Shown: in pieces, positions 1 through 10,825 of the stretch
How the letters are laid out: each line of letters begins with the position of its first letter
Numbering within the stretch: position 1 is the first letter of the stretch
DNA from: Grammothele lineata
Lineage: Eukaryota; Basidiomycota; Agaricomycetes; Polyporales; Polyporaceae
Assembly (NCBI GenBank): GCA_002150815.3
Contig: NDFF03000387.1
Location: forward strand, 62,001 to 126,000
Direction: 5' to 3'
DNA length: 64,000 bases
Notes under the pieces: model-generated
The model's database searches: none
Seen by the model: the letters and a program-made list of their open reading frames with translations, nothing else
Told to the model about the DNA's origin: nothing
Translations under genes and position numbers: made by a program

Positions 1-62
1 ACCTGACAGTAAACCCGCCTCTCAGAGAACCCTTGGGCCTGCTAGCACAGGGATCTGGTTTA

Positions 63-3000
63 ATGTCGCTGCCGTCTACGCCCGCCGAAGAGGCCGACAT
101 GGAGGCCGTTGAGACGGCGTCGGTAACGGCCAGGACGAGCGACGACGATGAAGGAATGGATGAAGCCGATGAAGCCGATGGCGACTCTGAGGACGATGAC
201 GACGATATGGAGGAGAACGACGAAGAGGAGGAGGACGACGATGCTAAAGACGACGACACCATGGACGCCACCGGCACCGCTGCAGGTGGTGGAGATGATG
301 GCGATGATTCTTCCAGCAGCTCTTCCTCCGATGACGACGAGGGCGACAAGAAGATGGGTGATAGCAAGAGCAAGAAGAACGATGACGACGATGACTCTTC
401 CAGCAGTTCTTCCTCCTCCGATGAGGATGAGGATAACAAGAAGATGGGCGAGAGCAAGAGCAAGAAGGACGACGACGACGACAACGACGATTCCTCCTCC
501 GACAGCGAGGAGGACGAAGATACGAAGACTACGACTGAGCCGCACGCCTCCGTCGAGCCTTTGAAGGTTTCTCGCGAGCGCATTCGCACGCCTCCCATCC
601 CTCGTCGTTGCAACCCAAACCTCCCCACGTACGAGGACAAAGCAGAACCTGAGGACTCGGTCGACCCCGAGATGGAGGTAGCCGTATCCGCGGCATGCGC
701 GGATGCCTTCATTCGGGAGGCGATCCGCGAAGCTTCCTCTCTCCAAGGGCCCTCCTCCCCCACCACACCTGTCTCTCTCGCAGCGCCGACCAGGGTAGCG
801 GCGAGCCCGATCCTCTCCTCGGTCGAGCGCCAACAGGATTGGCTTGCTCCCGACCATGAGTTTCATCCTCCCTCCCCTGCTGCGATGCAGAATCCTATCA
901 TCGCTCCCTCGGCTCTGTTCAGCGCTGTTTCCGCCCCCGTTCCCCAACCCGAGCACCCTGGGGAAGATCTGAAGGACTACGAGGCGGACGATGACGGGAC
1001 ACCGGCTCCAGAAATTGCTGTTACCCTCCCTACGCCTGAACTCAAATCCTCGGAGCTCCCACCCGTTGAGGAAGAGTATTTGTCTCACCCGGATGGGTAT
1101 GTCGAACCTCAGCCCGCCCCGCCACAACCGTCGTCCGGGCAGGACTTGACGCTTGCTAGCGGACCATCCCCCGCTCCGCAGGACGTGTCAACACCCATCG
1201 ATGCCGTTTCCTTATCTCAACCATCGGAGCGCTTCTCGGCGCCGACCGGGGCTTCTGCATGGCCCGTGCAGGTACGAGTTGTCTGCTCCTTTATCCTCCT
1301 AAGCGCGCGTCTAACGTTGCTTTCTCTTCGCAGCCTGCCCCTCCGCCGCCCCGCCCAATCACTCCTGCGCCTTCCCACTACCCCGTCGCCCAACCTTCTC
1401 CTCCGCAATGGAACAACGTACCCACCTTCGTCTCTCCGCCGCCCCCATTCCTCGCTCCCTCACCATCTTGGGCACAGCCCACCCCTGCGGCGACCTACTC
1501 TCCGGCCCCCGTCGTTCCTGCCCATTCCGCCGTCATCGGGTTCTCTACCCCGATATTCAACCAACATCTCTCTCCCTCACAACCCATATTCCGTCCCCCC
1601 ACACCGGAGGTCGAAATGGCCGACGACTCCCACCACCCGCAAATCCTCCGCCACCGCAGACGCTTCCGCCGCGCTTCCCTCTCGCCTGCCTTCTTGCTCC
1701 CCACAAGCACACTCCGGCCCGTGCACATCCACAGCACTCGCAGCTCTCGCTCGCCCGTTATCCGCCACCGTCCGTTCCGCATCCCCTTGGGCCAGATCCA
1801 GTCGCACCTCCGCATGTGCCCGCATTGCAGACGGAAACACCACAGGCGCAACCGCGACGCGATCCGGAACGCGCGTGCGATGCGGTCGACGCCGCGCCGT
1901 CAGCGAAGGCGGGAGGTCCTGGCGCGGAGACAGGCGGTCATGAGGGTGAATGCGAGCCGTCATGCCCGGCGCGCGCAGCTCGCTCGCAGGGACGGGGGTG
2001 TTGGGATTTGGAGGCGCGAGGTGGTGCAGGGCTTTGCACAGAGCACACAAGCTTCTATGCACGTCGTCCAGCAGGAGATGGTCGATGCACCTATGGACGT
2101 CGCCCCTAGCTTCGGTGCGCCTGCTCAGAACTGGGCAGTCGACATGGACGGGGATGAGTGTATGAGCGATGCGTATGTCCCGGAGGACCGCGATGCCGAC
2201 ATGGCGGCCGACTACGTGCGTATACCATTCGGCTACGCCGCTTCAACATCAGGATTTGCTATGGCTATCGCTACGGGTAAGTCTATCGATGGTTCTTCGC
2301 TACTCAACACTCACTTTACTTACGCATATACCCTGTTAGACGTCCCTCCTACCACGCAAGCGGTCGAAGAAGATGTTTCTTTGTCGCCAGTGGAACCGTC
2401 CAAGCCTTCCGCCACCGAGAGTGTCGAGCAGAAAGTGCTCGCCACCGTGACAATGACGGACTCCGAAGTTCCCCAGTCGGCGCCTTCTCCCGCACCCGTA
2501 CCCGAGATCGAGCAAGTCTCCGACGAGACTCCAGCTGTCTCGCCTCCCCAGCAAATCTCCCACGAGACTACAGCGCTTTCCCCCCAAACACCTACCCAAG
2601 AAACGGGTGAGATCGGCACCGACGCGAACTTCGACGCGCTCCTCGCTTCATACGAGGACGACGAGGACGAAGACGACATGGAGCCTGTTCCCATCCCCGT
2701 GCTGAACAACAACGCTCCTCCAGGCTCTCCCGCGAAGCCTTCTCCCGACGCCTCTTCTACCGAGGAAGCGCCAGCAATCCAGCCTTCTCCCGCGTCCCTC
2801 CCTCCCACGCCCTTAGTCGCTAATCCCGTCCCCGTTCCCACCGTTCCTTCGCCTACGCCCACGGACGACACACGAGTCAACCCTCTTCTCGCCCTCTCAG
2901 AGGCTGCCGAGATCCTTCGCAAGGAGAAGAAGCCCCAGCCTCCCGCGAGCCCATCGTCCTCGGCGCGTCCGCCCGCCAGCTCTCAATCGCTACTGGGCCG

Positions 3001-3388
3001 GGCCGGCGGGCCGGTCAATCTCGGTCCGCCCCCTCCGCCTTCCTCTCTTCCGCCGTACAACGGCCAATGGACGAGGAAGAAGCAGGAGGAGATGGACGCG
3101 ATGTATGCGCGGGAGCTACAGCGAAGGGAAGTCGAGAATGCGTTTCTGCACTCAAAGGCGGCGGCGATGCGCAGGCGTCAAGACGAGGAAGCGCGGCGCG
3201 CGAAAGAGAAGGCTGAGGCAGAACGTCGGCAGCGCATCGAGCGCGAAGTGCTCCAGACCGATCCAACTTTCGTTGAAGTCATGGATAGGGCTTTTGGCTC
3301 GACCACGACGCAAGAGATGTCGATCGAGGTTTCTCAGAGGCACGTTTACCATCCCCCGACGAGGATCAAGACTGTTACGGCGTATTGA
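63..3388 (+). CDS. Acidic, Pro/Ser-rich disordered protein, N-terminal part of a long locus
   Basis: I do not recognise this protein. The frame is open to the left window edge; I start at the ATG at 63, but a splice acceptor near position 46 could mean an upstream exon. Predicted exons are 63-1271, 1334-2276 and 2340-3388; introns 1272-1333 (62 nt) and 2277-2339 (63 nt) have good GT/AG ends. Residues about 25-170 are runs of Asp, Glu and Ser with Lys patches, followed by a long Pro-rich stretch. A strongly basic segment follows exon 2's Pro run, and a Lys/Glu/Arg-rich probable coiled coil lies near 3060-3260. No enzymatic domain is seen. The stop at 3386-3388 is only 32 nt before the next ATG on the same strand. 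A GT-AG intron 3319-3401 would skip the stop and fuse this frame to the next ORF. A nuclear, chromatin-linked role is only a guess from composition. Confidence 0.6.
303..476 (+). repeat. 87-bp tandem repeat coding acidic/Lys units
   Basis: Two imperfect copies of an 87-nt unit begin at 303 and 390. Each encodes Asp-Asp, a run of seven or eight Ser, an acidic run, then KKMG and SKSKK and more Asp. A third, partial copy follows near 479. The repeat keeps frame, so copy-number change would alter length without breaking the protein. Confidence 0.75.
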
Positions 3389-3420
3389 CGGGTTTGTTCA
3401 GGATCTCAAACGTCTCTGCA

Positions 3421-6335
3421 ATGCGTGGTTCAAATGGCTCGCCGGAACGTCAACATTCCTTCCAAGACAAGGGGAAGGGGAAGGCCAAGATGGTCCACCA
3501 GCCCGAGGCCGAGATGCTCTCTCACCTGCCTAAAGGGCTGAGTAGAGATGATGAATGGGAGGCCGACTTTCTCCGGGCTAGAAAGTCTGGCTATTCACGT
3601 GAAGATGCCATTGATCTCGCGGACACAGGGTTCGCGATCAGGTTGTCGAAGGCGTCATGCAATCAGCCCACGTAGGTCTCCTCGCTGAAACGAAGGGACC
3701 AACAGCCTCATGACTCCTCCTTTTTACTAGGCCGAAGCTAGGCGAATCCTCTGGTTCAAGGAGCGCTGATGATACCCCGGCTGTCACTATGGCCGAAGCT
3801 CGCGAGGAAGAAGTCTGCCAAACTGTCCCCGATTCTGGTGTGCCGGTCGAGCAGTCGATCGTGTCTGCTCAGCCTCAGATGAGGTGCGTGGCCCGCCAAC
3901 GTTTCTCTGGTATACGACTCACACGCGATGCAACGTCTTCCTTCATCAGTGGCTCTTCTTCCGCTGTCTCATCCACGACCCCTTTCAGAACTAGCACCAA
4001 GGCGGCCTCGCGTACGCTTACGTCTGCATGCCCCGCTAGGAGGGGCAGAGGTGGTAAGGCACCTGCTAGGCAGATCGTCTCTATGTCTGCAGAGGATCTC
4101 GCCGCAGAAGCCGCCATTGTCAACGAAGTCAACGAGATGCTCCTCGGAACCCTGGACGAGGCGGATAACAAAGCCCCAGAACCGAAGTTCGAAGACGCCC
4201 CTCTAACCCGTTCTCCGCCATCGCTCCAGCAGCCCATCGACTTCGTTGCTGCTCCTAACAACGCGCGAGTGTCCTCTGTTAGCTCGCCGTCTCCGTCCCC
4301 CGCCACTGCCACTCAAACATCCCCGAGCGTTTCTGCACCTTTTCAGAGTTCCCCCTCCCAATCATCCCAGAACGTACCCGCTCACAACGCACTGACCGCT
4401 CCGAGTTTGGGGTCGACTTCCCTCGCTGGAGCGGGCGTAGCCGACGACGCGCTCGACGCCTTCTTCAACATGAAGAAACACTCGCCGTCCACGAACGACG
4501 TGGCGCCTTCCTTCGCATCCAACGAAGCCTACTCCACCAGTCTCTCCGAGTACTCGCTCAACTTCGACGCGAGCTCCTTCCGTGAAGATGTCCAGCCAGG
4601 CGAAGTCCGAGAGTCTATGCTCCAGGATGGGACTTACGAGCAGTGGCAGCCGGACGCGATGGAGTACGCCGACGACGGGTTCGCGTCGAGCGAAGGGTAC
4701 TACGAGGATGCCGCCTTCTCGTTAAACGGCGATCCGCAGATAGACCGCATGCTGGAGCTCGCGCTCGCAGCCGAACTGGAGCAGTATATGGCAAATCCCC
4801 AAGCGCAAGTGGACGTCGAGGCGATGGGGACGCAGTTCCTCCAAGAGCTCTTCTTGCAGCAGCAGATGGCCATGTCCGAGTTTGTCGTTCCGACCCAGCC
4901 TATGGAGGACGTCGCGATCGACGAGGATGATTGCGTCTCACTCGGGAACGAGGAAGACGAGATTGAGCGGATGATGATGATGGACGACGAAGACGTGGTG
5001 GTCGAGCAGATGGTGGAGGTATCCCCGAGTGGGGATGTTCCGGTGGCGGTGGAGGCCGCTCCGGCGTCGCACGTCACGCAGACGTTCGAGGTCTCAGCAG
5101 GGCCGGAAGTCGCTCCTCAAGAGAATGTCGTGGAGATTGCCGTAGAGGTTTCGCCCGTTGTACAGAATGTGGAAGCGGAGGAGCCCGTTGCCGATGTCGA
5201 GCCGGAGGCCGTCGCAGCACCCGAAGTCGTCGAGGACATCGCACCCTCGCCGGTGAAGCCGGTCGTGGAAGCGACCGTCATCAATCCCGAGGAGAAGGTC
5301 GCCGAGGAGCCCCAGGAACCCATCGAGGAGCCGTTGCAGAAGACCACCGAGAAGGAGCAAGACGTTGTCGAAGCGCGTCTCGTCGCCGCCGACCAACTGG
5401 CGATGGCTGCTGAGATGCCGCAGCTGTCAATCCCGTCGATCATCGTCACACCTCCTCCCCCGGAGTCGGCTCCTCAACCTCTCGCTCTCACGCCCAACGT
5501 CGAGACGGCCCCGGTTGACCCACAGGTCGAGGTTGCGGAGGAAGCTTCTCTTCCCGAAGCGCCGCCGCGAGCGGAGAACGCAGTACAGGCGATCGAGCCG
5601 AAACCTGTAACCGCCCCCGATCCTGTCGAGTCCGACGACGTACCCGTCGCTCCTCCTACTTTCACTTCCGCCGTGCCTCCTCTTCCTCTTACCCCGGTTC
5701 TTGAGCGCTCTCTTCCCTCTTCACTTCCTCATTCCCCTCAGCCGCCAACCTCGAGCCCCGGACCCTCCCCACCCACAAGTCCCCAAATGCACGCCTCTCC
5801 CCTCTCCCTCCTCGCACCCAGCACCGCCCCTCTCGGCGCGTCCCCTCCCCTCGATCCACTCGCGGTGCGCAACGCGCAGCCGCGGATGCACGCCGTCCGC
5901 ACACACGGCCGCACCTCGCTCGTCAGCCACTGGCACTTCACTCCCGGAGGCCCGTTCTACGAGTCGCCCGACATGCTGCGCCGACAGGAGCTTCTTGCGC
6001 ATAGGCTGCGGAGTCGGCGGGCGCCGACAGAGGTACGTCTCTTGCCTCGGAACGAGGGAGGATTCGCGGTTGCTCACGACTGTTCGACTACGACACAGAT
6101 GGACGTCGTACGTCGCGCGCTGCGCGACGTCGCAACCGCCTCCGGCACGCCTTCGCCCACCTCCGCCACCTCCGCCTCCTCCTCGTCTAGGTCTAGGCAT
6201 AGGCACTCCTCCCGCTCAGGTCCAGGCCGAATCCGCACCGGGGTCCCCGAGCAGCCGCCGTTCAAGTTCCCCAACCCCACGCCCGCGTTCGTCGTTCCGA
6301 AGCTCCCGCCCCGGCCTTCGTGGTTCATTTGGCCT

Positions 6336-6367
<32 letters not shown>

Positions 6368-7097
6368 CCCTCCCGCGCGCCCCCAGGTACCTGCTCCCAC
6401 TCCCACTCGTGGCCAGTCGACCCCCACTTGGTATGGGCTCGGCCCACGGTCCCGGGCGTACGCTCGCGCTAGCGCTCAGGCCCAAACCCAGCGGCTCGCC
6501 CCGCCCTCCTCCGTCCCAGCACTCAGGTCAGGAACGGGCACGTCAGCCGCGGCGTCGCTCGCGACGTGGCAGGTGCAGACGTACGAGAGCACCCGGCCGC
6601 GCGCTCGTCCTACCGTCACCACCACCACCACCACCACCACCACTACCATTGGAGCGGCGGCGGCAGTGGCGCCGCAGAACGCCCTGCAAGCACTCGCCTG
6701 CCGACGCCGTCCTGCGCGCGCCACGGCCGTTACTGCTAGTGCTGGAGACAAGAAGCCCTCGCGCCCGCGCAAGCCCAAGTCTGGCAAGCGCAAGGCAAAG
6801 ACCGACACAGGGGCGCGCCCAGAGTCCCAACTCCCCGGGGAAGACCCCTGGGTCGAACTCGCGCGCCCCCCGGAGCCGCTGACGATGCCCGGGGCCGCGT
6901 TTGGGTGGAACGACGGCGAGTTCGAGTTCGAGGAGACGAACTTGGGCGTGATTGGTGAGGGGGCTGCGAGCGTGACCGCAGACGCGAGGGTGTCGGGACC
7001 TACGAGCGCTAGCGCGGGAGCGACGCTCGTCCCGCTCGCGACGGCGGCGGTCGTCGCGGGGCTGGTGTTGCGTTCTGTGTGGCCTGCGCCTGCGTGA
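3421..7097 (+). CDS. Long Pro/Ala/Val-rich disordered protein with hydrophobic C-terminus
   Basis: No family is recognised. Predicted exons are 3421-3671, 3731-3883, 3950-6032 and 6099-7097. Intron 3672-3730 is needed to join the frames. Introns 3884-3949 and 6033-6098 are each 66 nt, have consensus ends and contain no stop. The first exon encodes a compact charged region with GLSRDDEWEADFLRARKSGY, the only part that looks folded. Then come low-complexity stretches: a Glu/Val/Pro region, a poly-Pro run at about 6342-6375 and a poly-Thr run at about 6618-6650. The last 26 or so residues are hydrophobic (LVPLATAAVVAGLVLRS) and could anchor the tail in a membrane. With only 32 nt to the preceding stop there is no room for a normal promoter, so this may be the 3' half of one gene: joining through intron 3319-3401 gives 2,211 residues in frame. 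Confidence 0.6.
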
Positions 7098-7689
7098 GCG
7101 TTAGAAGCGAAGAAGAAGAAAGTCAAGAGAAGAAAGTGTTCTGGTCTGTTTTGGTTTCGGTTTCGGTTTCTATTTCTCTCGTGTCTCGCTATTGTGCTTG
7201 TATCCGTGCTCGCTTATATGTATCTCTCGCGGACTCGGACATCGTGGATCGTAGACTGTAGCCTATACCTGTAATAGTCGCCGCGCGGCCCCTCCTCCTT
7301 CTCCTCGTCGTCCTGGTGGGGCCGCGCATATTCCCCTCACGCTGCTGTCCGAATCTCTTGTCTTGTATCGTGTTTTTGCTTTGTATTTGTGTCTGTGCCT
7401 GTGTCTGTGCTTTTCCTGTCGTCTCGGGTGTTTGTATCGGAATGGATTGGATTCGGGGTGCGCTGCCGTCAAGGCGCACCGTCTCTGCTGGTCTTTTCTT
7501 GGTTCGAACTGTGAGCCTTGTGAGTCTCCGGGTCCGACTGAGCAAACCTCGTCGTGAATGGTCTGCGGGAAGCTTCGCCAGTGCATATAGCCAAGAGTAG
7601 AGATGCGGATTTAAGTGTCTCGTACAACACCGCGATTAGTAGTAAAGATACAATCTTCGATCTGCGCTCACATCTGCCAGCGTATACCA
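7098..7689. other. Convergent 3' intergenic region
   Basis: This lies between the stop of the long + strand locus and the stop of RIB3 on the minus strand. It is pyrimidine/T-rich with several GTTTCG repeats just after 7150, as expected of 3' UTRs. I see no gene; the short open frames lack splice or family support. Confidence 0.6.
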
Positions 7690-8697
7690 TCACGCACCCC
7701 CCTCGCGCTTCTCCCGCTCCCGCTCCTCCCTATACCTCACCAACATCTCCACGCTAATCATCTTCAACCCCCACCGATCCGCAAACCGCCTACACCCATC
7801 CCTCCGCATCATACTCCCCTCCTCATCATCCTCCACCAGCTCACAAAGCACCCCCGCCCCCGGCAACCCCGTAATCTCACACAAATCCAGCGCGCTCTCC
7901 GTATGCCCCCTCCTCTCGAGGACCCCTCCCTCCCGCGCGCGCAGCGGGACCATATGTCCCGGGCGCGCGAACGCCTCCGCGGGGACGTGGGGGGAGGCGA
8001 GGGCGCGCGCGGTGAGGGCGCGGTCGGAGGCGGAGATGCCGGTGGTGGTGCCCGGGAGGTAGTCGACGGTGTGGGTGTAGGCGGTGCGGTGGCGCTCGAG
8101 GTTGTGGGGGACCATTAGGGGGAGGTGGAGGGCGTCGAGGCGGGTGCCGGGGAGGGAGATGCAGATGTACCCGCTGTGAGAGGGGGTATGGGGAGGGTTA
8201 GACAGGCGGTGGGATGAGAAAGAATGGGCGTGCCCGAGGGTCGGTGGAAGGAGGAGCGCGGGTTTATGGGGGAAATTGGAGGTAGAGGGGCACGAGGAAG
8301 GGAAGCGAAGGCAAGAAGAGGAGACGCACCTGGTATGCTTGATCATCCACGCCATCTTCTGCGCCGACATCGCGCTCGCGGCGGCGATGAGGTCGCCCTC
8401 GTTCTCGCGGCCCTCATCGTCCATGACGACGAGGAACTCGCCCCGCGCGAACGCGGCGAGCGCGTCCTCGATCGGGTCGAACGCGAACGTCGCGCGCACC
8501 GGTGCCGGGTTCACTTCCTGCGGGCGCGCGGGCGAGGCCGTCGCAGGGACGAGAGGAAAGTCGGCGGGCCCGCTGAGCATGGGTGCGGGCGTGCTGGAAC
8601 TGGGGGGCGCGCCGTTCATTTTGGACGGTGGGAGGGTGGAAGAGAGAGGAGACGGGGCAGATGACTCGGGTGGAATGGTGAGTGCGACGGGCGCCAT
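7690..8697 (-). CDS. RIB3: 3,4-dihydroxy-2-butanone 4-phosphate synthase
   Basis: The enzyme converts ribulose 5-phosphate to 3,4-dihydroxy-2-butanone 4-phosphate plus formate, supplying the four-carbon unit for riboflavin synthesis. Predicted exons on the minus strand are 8697-8330 and 8173-7690; the 156-nt intron 8329-8174 is a multiple of three and stop-free. Splicing yields 283 residues and restores WMIKHTSGYIC. Diagnostic motifs are present: the acidic metal/substrate loop DDEGRENEGDLI, then RHRTAYTHTVDY, TGISASDRALT, the PGH..PLRA segment and GHTESALDL. The core covers residues about 75-283. The first 75 residues are Ser/Pro/Ala-rich and absent from bacterial RibB, so they may be a linker or poorly conserved leader. 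I chose the ATG at 8697 because the frame upstream has only non-ATG starts. It is divergently transcribed from the phosphate carrier gene. Confidence 0.96.
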   Translation of the reverse strand: MAPVALTIPPESSAPSPLSSTLPPSKMNGAPPSSSTPAPMLSGPADFPLVPATASPARPQEVNPAPVRATFAFDPIEDALAAFARGEFLVVMDDEGRENEGDLIAAASAMSAQKMAWMIKHTRCVSSSCLRFPSSCPSTSNFPHKPALLLPPTLGHAHSFSSHRLSNPPHTPSHSGYICISLPGTRLDALHLPLMVPHNLERHRTAYTHTVDYLPGTTTGISASDRALTARALASPHVPAEAFARPGHMVPLRAREGGVLERRGHTESALDLCEITGLPGAGVLCELVEDDEEGSMMRRDGCRRFADRWGLKMISVEMLVRYREEREREKREGGA

Positions 8698-9495
8698 GGC
8701 TGCGGTGGACGGCGTCGACGAGGTGACAGTCAAGACAGGAGGGCGTTAAGGCTTGGGTGGATGGTGGCGGAGGGTGAGAGAGGGCGTAGAGGCGATCGTG
8801 GTTTTCATGGGGACAAAATGTATTCAGGAGGTCGAGGCGGCGGTAAGTCAGTGACCGGAGGGTGAGTAAGTGGCCCGCGGGTCGGAAAGTCGAGACGCTT
8901 GGAGGCGATCGGTCAGCTTACACATAGCCTTTATGCAATGAAGTTCGCATTGGTATGCAGACGAGCGGCGTGGACGATGTGGGTACATATAGGGACACGA
9001 CAGAACAGAAGATATTCAGGCGTTTCGTAGAGGCGAGCCGTTGAGCGGAGAATCACACGGGCCCGTCCCATGGCACAGAGAACGACGTCATAGGGCACGC
9101 GGTTCGGCTTGGAAGTGGGTTCGAGGCTGCGTTTGAAACACGCTCTGACCGTTGCGAGACGGCGCGGAGGAGAACGTCCGAGCGAGTCCGAAAACCGCTC
9201 CTCACGGACGAAGCGGTGGGTGGACGAGCGTTGGATGGCAGCAGCGCATCTCCAACGCGGGCCCCGATTGGCGGACGGAGGCTCGGTGGGGGCCGGAAGG
9301 GAGCCGGGAGGGAGGCCCGGCGGGAGCGGGCTCTCAAATTTATACGGACATCGCGCGTCGCGCCGGCATCACCCCGGTCCTCTCCTCCTCCCACCACTCA
9401 CCCCCAGCGCCCTCGCCGCCTCGACTCGGACAGGCCATCCAGTCAGGCCCCTAGATTGTTATTTTATCTCCTCACGACCTCTAGATAATACCCCA
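8698..9495. promoter_or_regulatory. Shared divergent promoter region of RIB3 and the phosphate carrier
   Basis: About 800 bp separate two divergent start codons. A TTTATA element lies near 9336 in the orientation of the carrier gene, about 155 bp before its ATG. An ACATATAGGG element near 8986 could serve either side. No open frame here has family support. Confidence 0.5.
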
Positions 9496-10825
9496 ATGGC
9501 TGCCGTCGCGCCCTCAGGAAAGTGGGATGCCCGGTGCGTGTCGACGTGTCACTTGCGGCGCGGCGCGTACTCACCTTACTATCTCTAGCTACCTCGGCCC
9601 CGTCCCCCACGATGCTAGCTACTACGCCAAGTGCATGCTCGGTGGTGCTATTGCCTGTGGTTTCACCCACGCTGGTATCACCCCCCTCGATGTCGCAAAA
9701 TGTAACATGCAGGTTAGTCTCATCATACGTATCTTGTCTATTTGGTGTTCCTCGTCCTCTTCCACATCAAAATGCTTTGATCTCGTACTTCTTCTCTGCC
9801 CAATCTATCGTCTCTTTCGTTCGTTGGCCCCGGCGCGTTTTAATGCTCGCTGCGCCGCGACGGCGAACGTGGCTTCGCTTTCCTGATTGCCTCCAAACGC
9901 GGACTGGCGCCTACTACGCCCTACCCTTCGCGGCGCGTCATCGGCTGATAACGGTCACGTTTACTAAATTTACTTTCTCCCCAGGTCGATCCCGCCAAGT
10001 ACAAGGGCCTGACGTCCGGTCTCCGCACCATCGTTGCTGAGGAGGGCAGCAAAGGTCTCTGGAAAGGTTTCGGCCCCACCTTCATCGGCTACTCGCTCCA
10101 GGGCCTCTTCAAGTACGGTCTCTACGAGTACTTCAAGGACACCTACATGAACATGGCCGGCGAGGAGGCGTCCGCCAAGTACAAGGGCCTCATCTGGTGC
10201 GCGGGCTCTGCCTCGGCCGAGTTCTTCGCCGACATCGCCCTCTGCCCTCTGGAGATGACCAAGGTCAAGATCCAGACCAGCCCCGCCGGCACGTTCCCCG
10301 TCCCCATGTTCGCCGCGCTCAGCAAGATGAGCGAGCTCAAGGCGGAGACTCGCTTCCCCTTCGGCTCCGTCGTCCCCCTCTGGTCGCGCCAGGTGCGTCG
10401 CGCGTGTCGCTTGTTTCTTGCGTACTGGTTGCTAACACCGCGTCCCGCAGATCCCGTACACCATGGCCAAGTTCTTCTTCTTCGAGTACATCGTCGGCCT
10501 CTTCTACACGCACGTCTTCACCGCGCCCAAAGAGACGTACTCCAAGCCCACGCAGCTCGGCGTGACCTTCGCCTCCGGCTACCTCGCGGGCGTCGTCTGC
10601 GCCGTCGTCTCGCACCCCGCGGACTCGCTCGTGTCGCTCATGGGCAAGCCCGCGAACCGGGGCAAGTCCCTCGGCCAGATCGCCGGGGAGACGGGCTTCG
10701 TCGCGCTCGCGACCAAGGGCCTCGGCACGCGTGTGCTGATGATTGGGACGCTCACGGGCTTCCAGTGGTGGATCTACGATAGCTTCAAGACGTCGATGGG
10801 TATGGGCACGACTGGTGGCAAATAG
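9496..10825 (+). CDS. PIC2: Mitochondrial phosphate carrier, Pic2/SLC25A3 type
   Basis: This member of the mitochondrial carrier family (SLC25) imports phosphate, and in Pic2-type members also copper, across the inner mitochondrial membrane. Predicted exons are 9496-9533, 9589-9712, 9985-10392 and 10451-10825, giving 314 residues, the usual carrier length. Three carrier repeats are visible, with signature motifs PLDVAK, PLEMTK and PADSLV. The stretch [20 protein letters not shown] and the C-terminal [16 protein letters not shown] are typical of phosphate carriers and sit closer to Pic2/SLC25A3 than to yeast Mir1. Introns are 55, 272 and 58 nt; the second is unusually long for this window. The ATG at 9496 is followed by a 38-nt first exon, and splicing gives [16 protein letters not shown], a sensible start. 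An upstream TTTATA lies near 9336. Confidence 0.95.

Noticed and set aside
60..1127. Long minus-strand open frame opposite the acidic gene
   Set aside because: It is the antisense shadow of Asp/Glu/Ser codon runs (Val/Ile/Leu-rich on the other strand) and has no splice or family support.
7690..8118. Plus-strand frame opposite RIB3
   Set aside because: It is antisense to a clearly conserved enzyme.
9713..9984. Possible intronic snoRNA in the phosphate carrier gene
   Set aside because: No C box with matching D box near the ends and no H/ACA pattern was found.
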